Shown here piece by piece: positions 4,850 through 5,600 of a DNA stretch of 5,600 bases. Made by a program: the position numbers and the translations under genes. Every line of letters begins with the position of its first letter. Within the stretch, counting starts at the first letter, position 1. The notes beneath the pieces are model-generated. The model ran no database searches. It was not told the origin of the DNA and saw only the letters and a program-made list of their open reading frames with translations. Source of the stretch: an uncultured Hymenobacter sp. (GTDB taxonomy: Bacteria; Bacteroidota; Bacteroidia; Cytophagales; Hymenobacteraceae). The stretch spans positions 14,742-20,341 of the forward strand of contig CALMOO010000247.1 of the NCBI GenBank assembly GCA_937871705.1, written 5' to 3'.

Positions 4850-5600
4850 TTCCGTTCAGAGATGAATGCTTGGTTTTCTTTAAACCAGCTTAGCGTTTGC
4901 TGCAACCCGGCCCGAATGCGCACCTGCGGCGCGTAGCCAAGGCGGGTTTCGGCCTTGCTGATGTCGGCCAGCGAGTCACGAATGTCGCCCGCCCGGTTGG
5001 GGCCAAACTTGGGCTCCAGGGTTGAGTGAGCTTCTTCGCGCAGAATATCATACATCTGCACTAGCGAGGTGCGGTCGCCAACGGCAATGTTATACACCTG
5101 GTTTACCGCCTCCGGGTTAGCCGTGAGGGCCGCCCGGATGTTAGCCTGCACGCAATTCTCTACGAAGGTGAAGTCGCGCGTCTGGCCACCGTCGCCGTTG
5201 AGGGTAGGGGGCTGGTTTTCCAGAATAGCGTCTATAAACAACGGAATTACGGCCGCGTAAGCGCCGCTGGGGTCTTGGCGCGGGCCAAAGATGTTGAAGT
5301 AGCGCAAGCCGATAATCTCCATGCCGTAGGTGCGGGCAAACACGTCGGCGTACAGCTCGTTGGCGTATTTGGTGACGGCGTAGGGCGAGAGCGGCTTGCC
5401 AATGCGGTCCTCCACCTTGGGCAAGCCCGGATGGTCGCCGTAAGTAGAAGACGAAGCCGCGTAGACAAAGCGCTTGATGCCAGCTTCTTTGGCCGCAAAC
5501 AGCATCTTTACGAAGCCGCCCACGTTCACCTCATCGGTCGTGACGGGGTCGTTGATGGAGCGCGGCACCGAGCCGAGCGCCGCCTGGTGCAGCACCACAT
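4846..5600 (-). CDS. wbpP: WbpP/TviC-type UDP-N-acetylglucosamine 4-epimerase (SDR family), N-terminus beyond the edge
   Basis: The family interconverts UDP-GlcNAc and UDP-GalNAc (or their uronic acids) at C4 using bound NAD, providing precursors for O-antigen or capsule. The visible 251 codons cover roughly the last three quarters of a protein that is usually about 340 residues. HQAALGSVPRSINDP starts five codons from the edge and closely resembles WbpP of Pseudomonas aeruginosa and TviC. YAASSSTYGDHPGLPKVED and PLSPYAVTKYANELYADVF give the catalytic Ser, and Tyr-x3-Lys (YAVTK), with 24 residues from the first Ser to the Tyr. LRYFNIFGPRQDPSGAYAAVIP and NGDGGQTRDFTFVENCVQAN mark the substrate-binding region. 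The Rossmann GxxGxxG lies outside the window. A GTG at 5596-5598 is in frame but lies inside the conserved strand before HQAA, so it is not the start. The stop is TAG, within a hairpin stem. rfbA follows on the same strand, which fits a polysaccharide cluster continuing to the right. Substrate preference (GlcNAc against the uronic acid form) cannot be settled from this part. Confidence 0.92.
   Translation of the reverse strand, partial: VVLHQAALGSVPRSINDPVTTDEVNVGGFVKMLFAAKEAGIKRFVYAASSSTYGDHPGLPKVEDRIGKPLSPYAVTKYANELYADVFARTYGMEIIGLRYFNIFGPRQDPSGAYAAVIPLFIDAILENQPPTLNGDGGQTRDFTFVENCVQANIRAALTANPEAVNQVYNIAVGDRTSLVQMYDILREEAHSTLEPKFGPNRAGDIRDSLADISKAETRLGYAPQVRIRAGLQQTLSWFKENQAFISERN

Noticed and set aside
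5596..5598. GTG as start codon of the epimerase
   Set aside because: It sits three codons before the conserved HQAALGS motif, which in full-length homologues is preceded by about 80-90 residues including the NAD-binding fold, so the gene continues past the edge.
1..5600. tRNA, rRNA, CRISPR array, riboswitch or insertion sequence
   Set aside because: No cloverleaf, regular spacer-repeat pattern, known riboswitch core or transposase was seen on either strand by eye.

Overview
The window looks like chromosomal DNA of a pigmented-soil type Bacteroidota, most likely Hymenobacter or a close relative in Hymenobacteraceae/Cytophagales. This is inferred from several things: the protein styles (a GluTR with a GD rather than GE motif, a sensor kinase with an HQLGTP H-box), the absence of Shine-Dalgarno sequences before the starts, a TAnnTTTG-type promoter box upstream of hemA, and the preference for TAG stops (four of the five stop codons seen). 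No search was run, so the genus is a judgement.

Layout. Bases 1-386 (minus) hold the N-terminal 128 codons of a multi-pass membrane protein that looks like a MscS-type mechanosensitive channel; it runs off the left edge. A 296-base AT-rich divergent intergenic region (387-682) with two perfect inverted repeats separates it from a small ArsR-family winged-helix repressor (683-1006, plus). A textbook 12-bp hairpin (1082-1109) serves as a bidirectional terminator between that regulator and the convergent hemA, glutamyl-tRNA reductase (1139-2419, minus). hemA is divergent from a two-TM sensor histidine kinase (2591-3829, plus). The kinase converges on rfbA/rmlA, glucose-1-phosphate thymidylyltransferase (3908-4789, minus), with a perfect 21-bp hairpin lying between the two stops. 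Upstream of rfbA on the same strand is a WbpP/TviC-type UDP-N-acetylhexosamine 4-epimerase (4846 to beyond 5600, minus), whose N-terminal Rossmann part lies outside the window.

How the genes fit together. The two right-hand genes supply nucleotide sugars (dTDP-glucose and UDP-GalNAc-type precursors) and mark the edge of a surface-polysaccharide locus. hemA is the first committed step of C5 tetrapyrrole synthesis and stands alone. The kinase has no response regulator in view. The ArsR regulator and the channel share a divergent promoter region, which makes autoregulation and control of the channel plausible but unproven.

I found no RNA gene, CRISPR array, insertion sequence or clearly new system. 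The least explained signals are the non-coding hairpins around rfbA. One is a long perfect hairpin without a U-tract, whose G-rich arm repeats the 12 bases abutting the rfbA start codon. The other is a 17-bp hairpin that overlaps the epimerase stop codon and ends 19 bases before rfbA.
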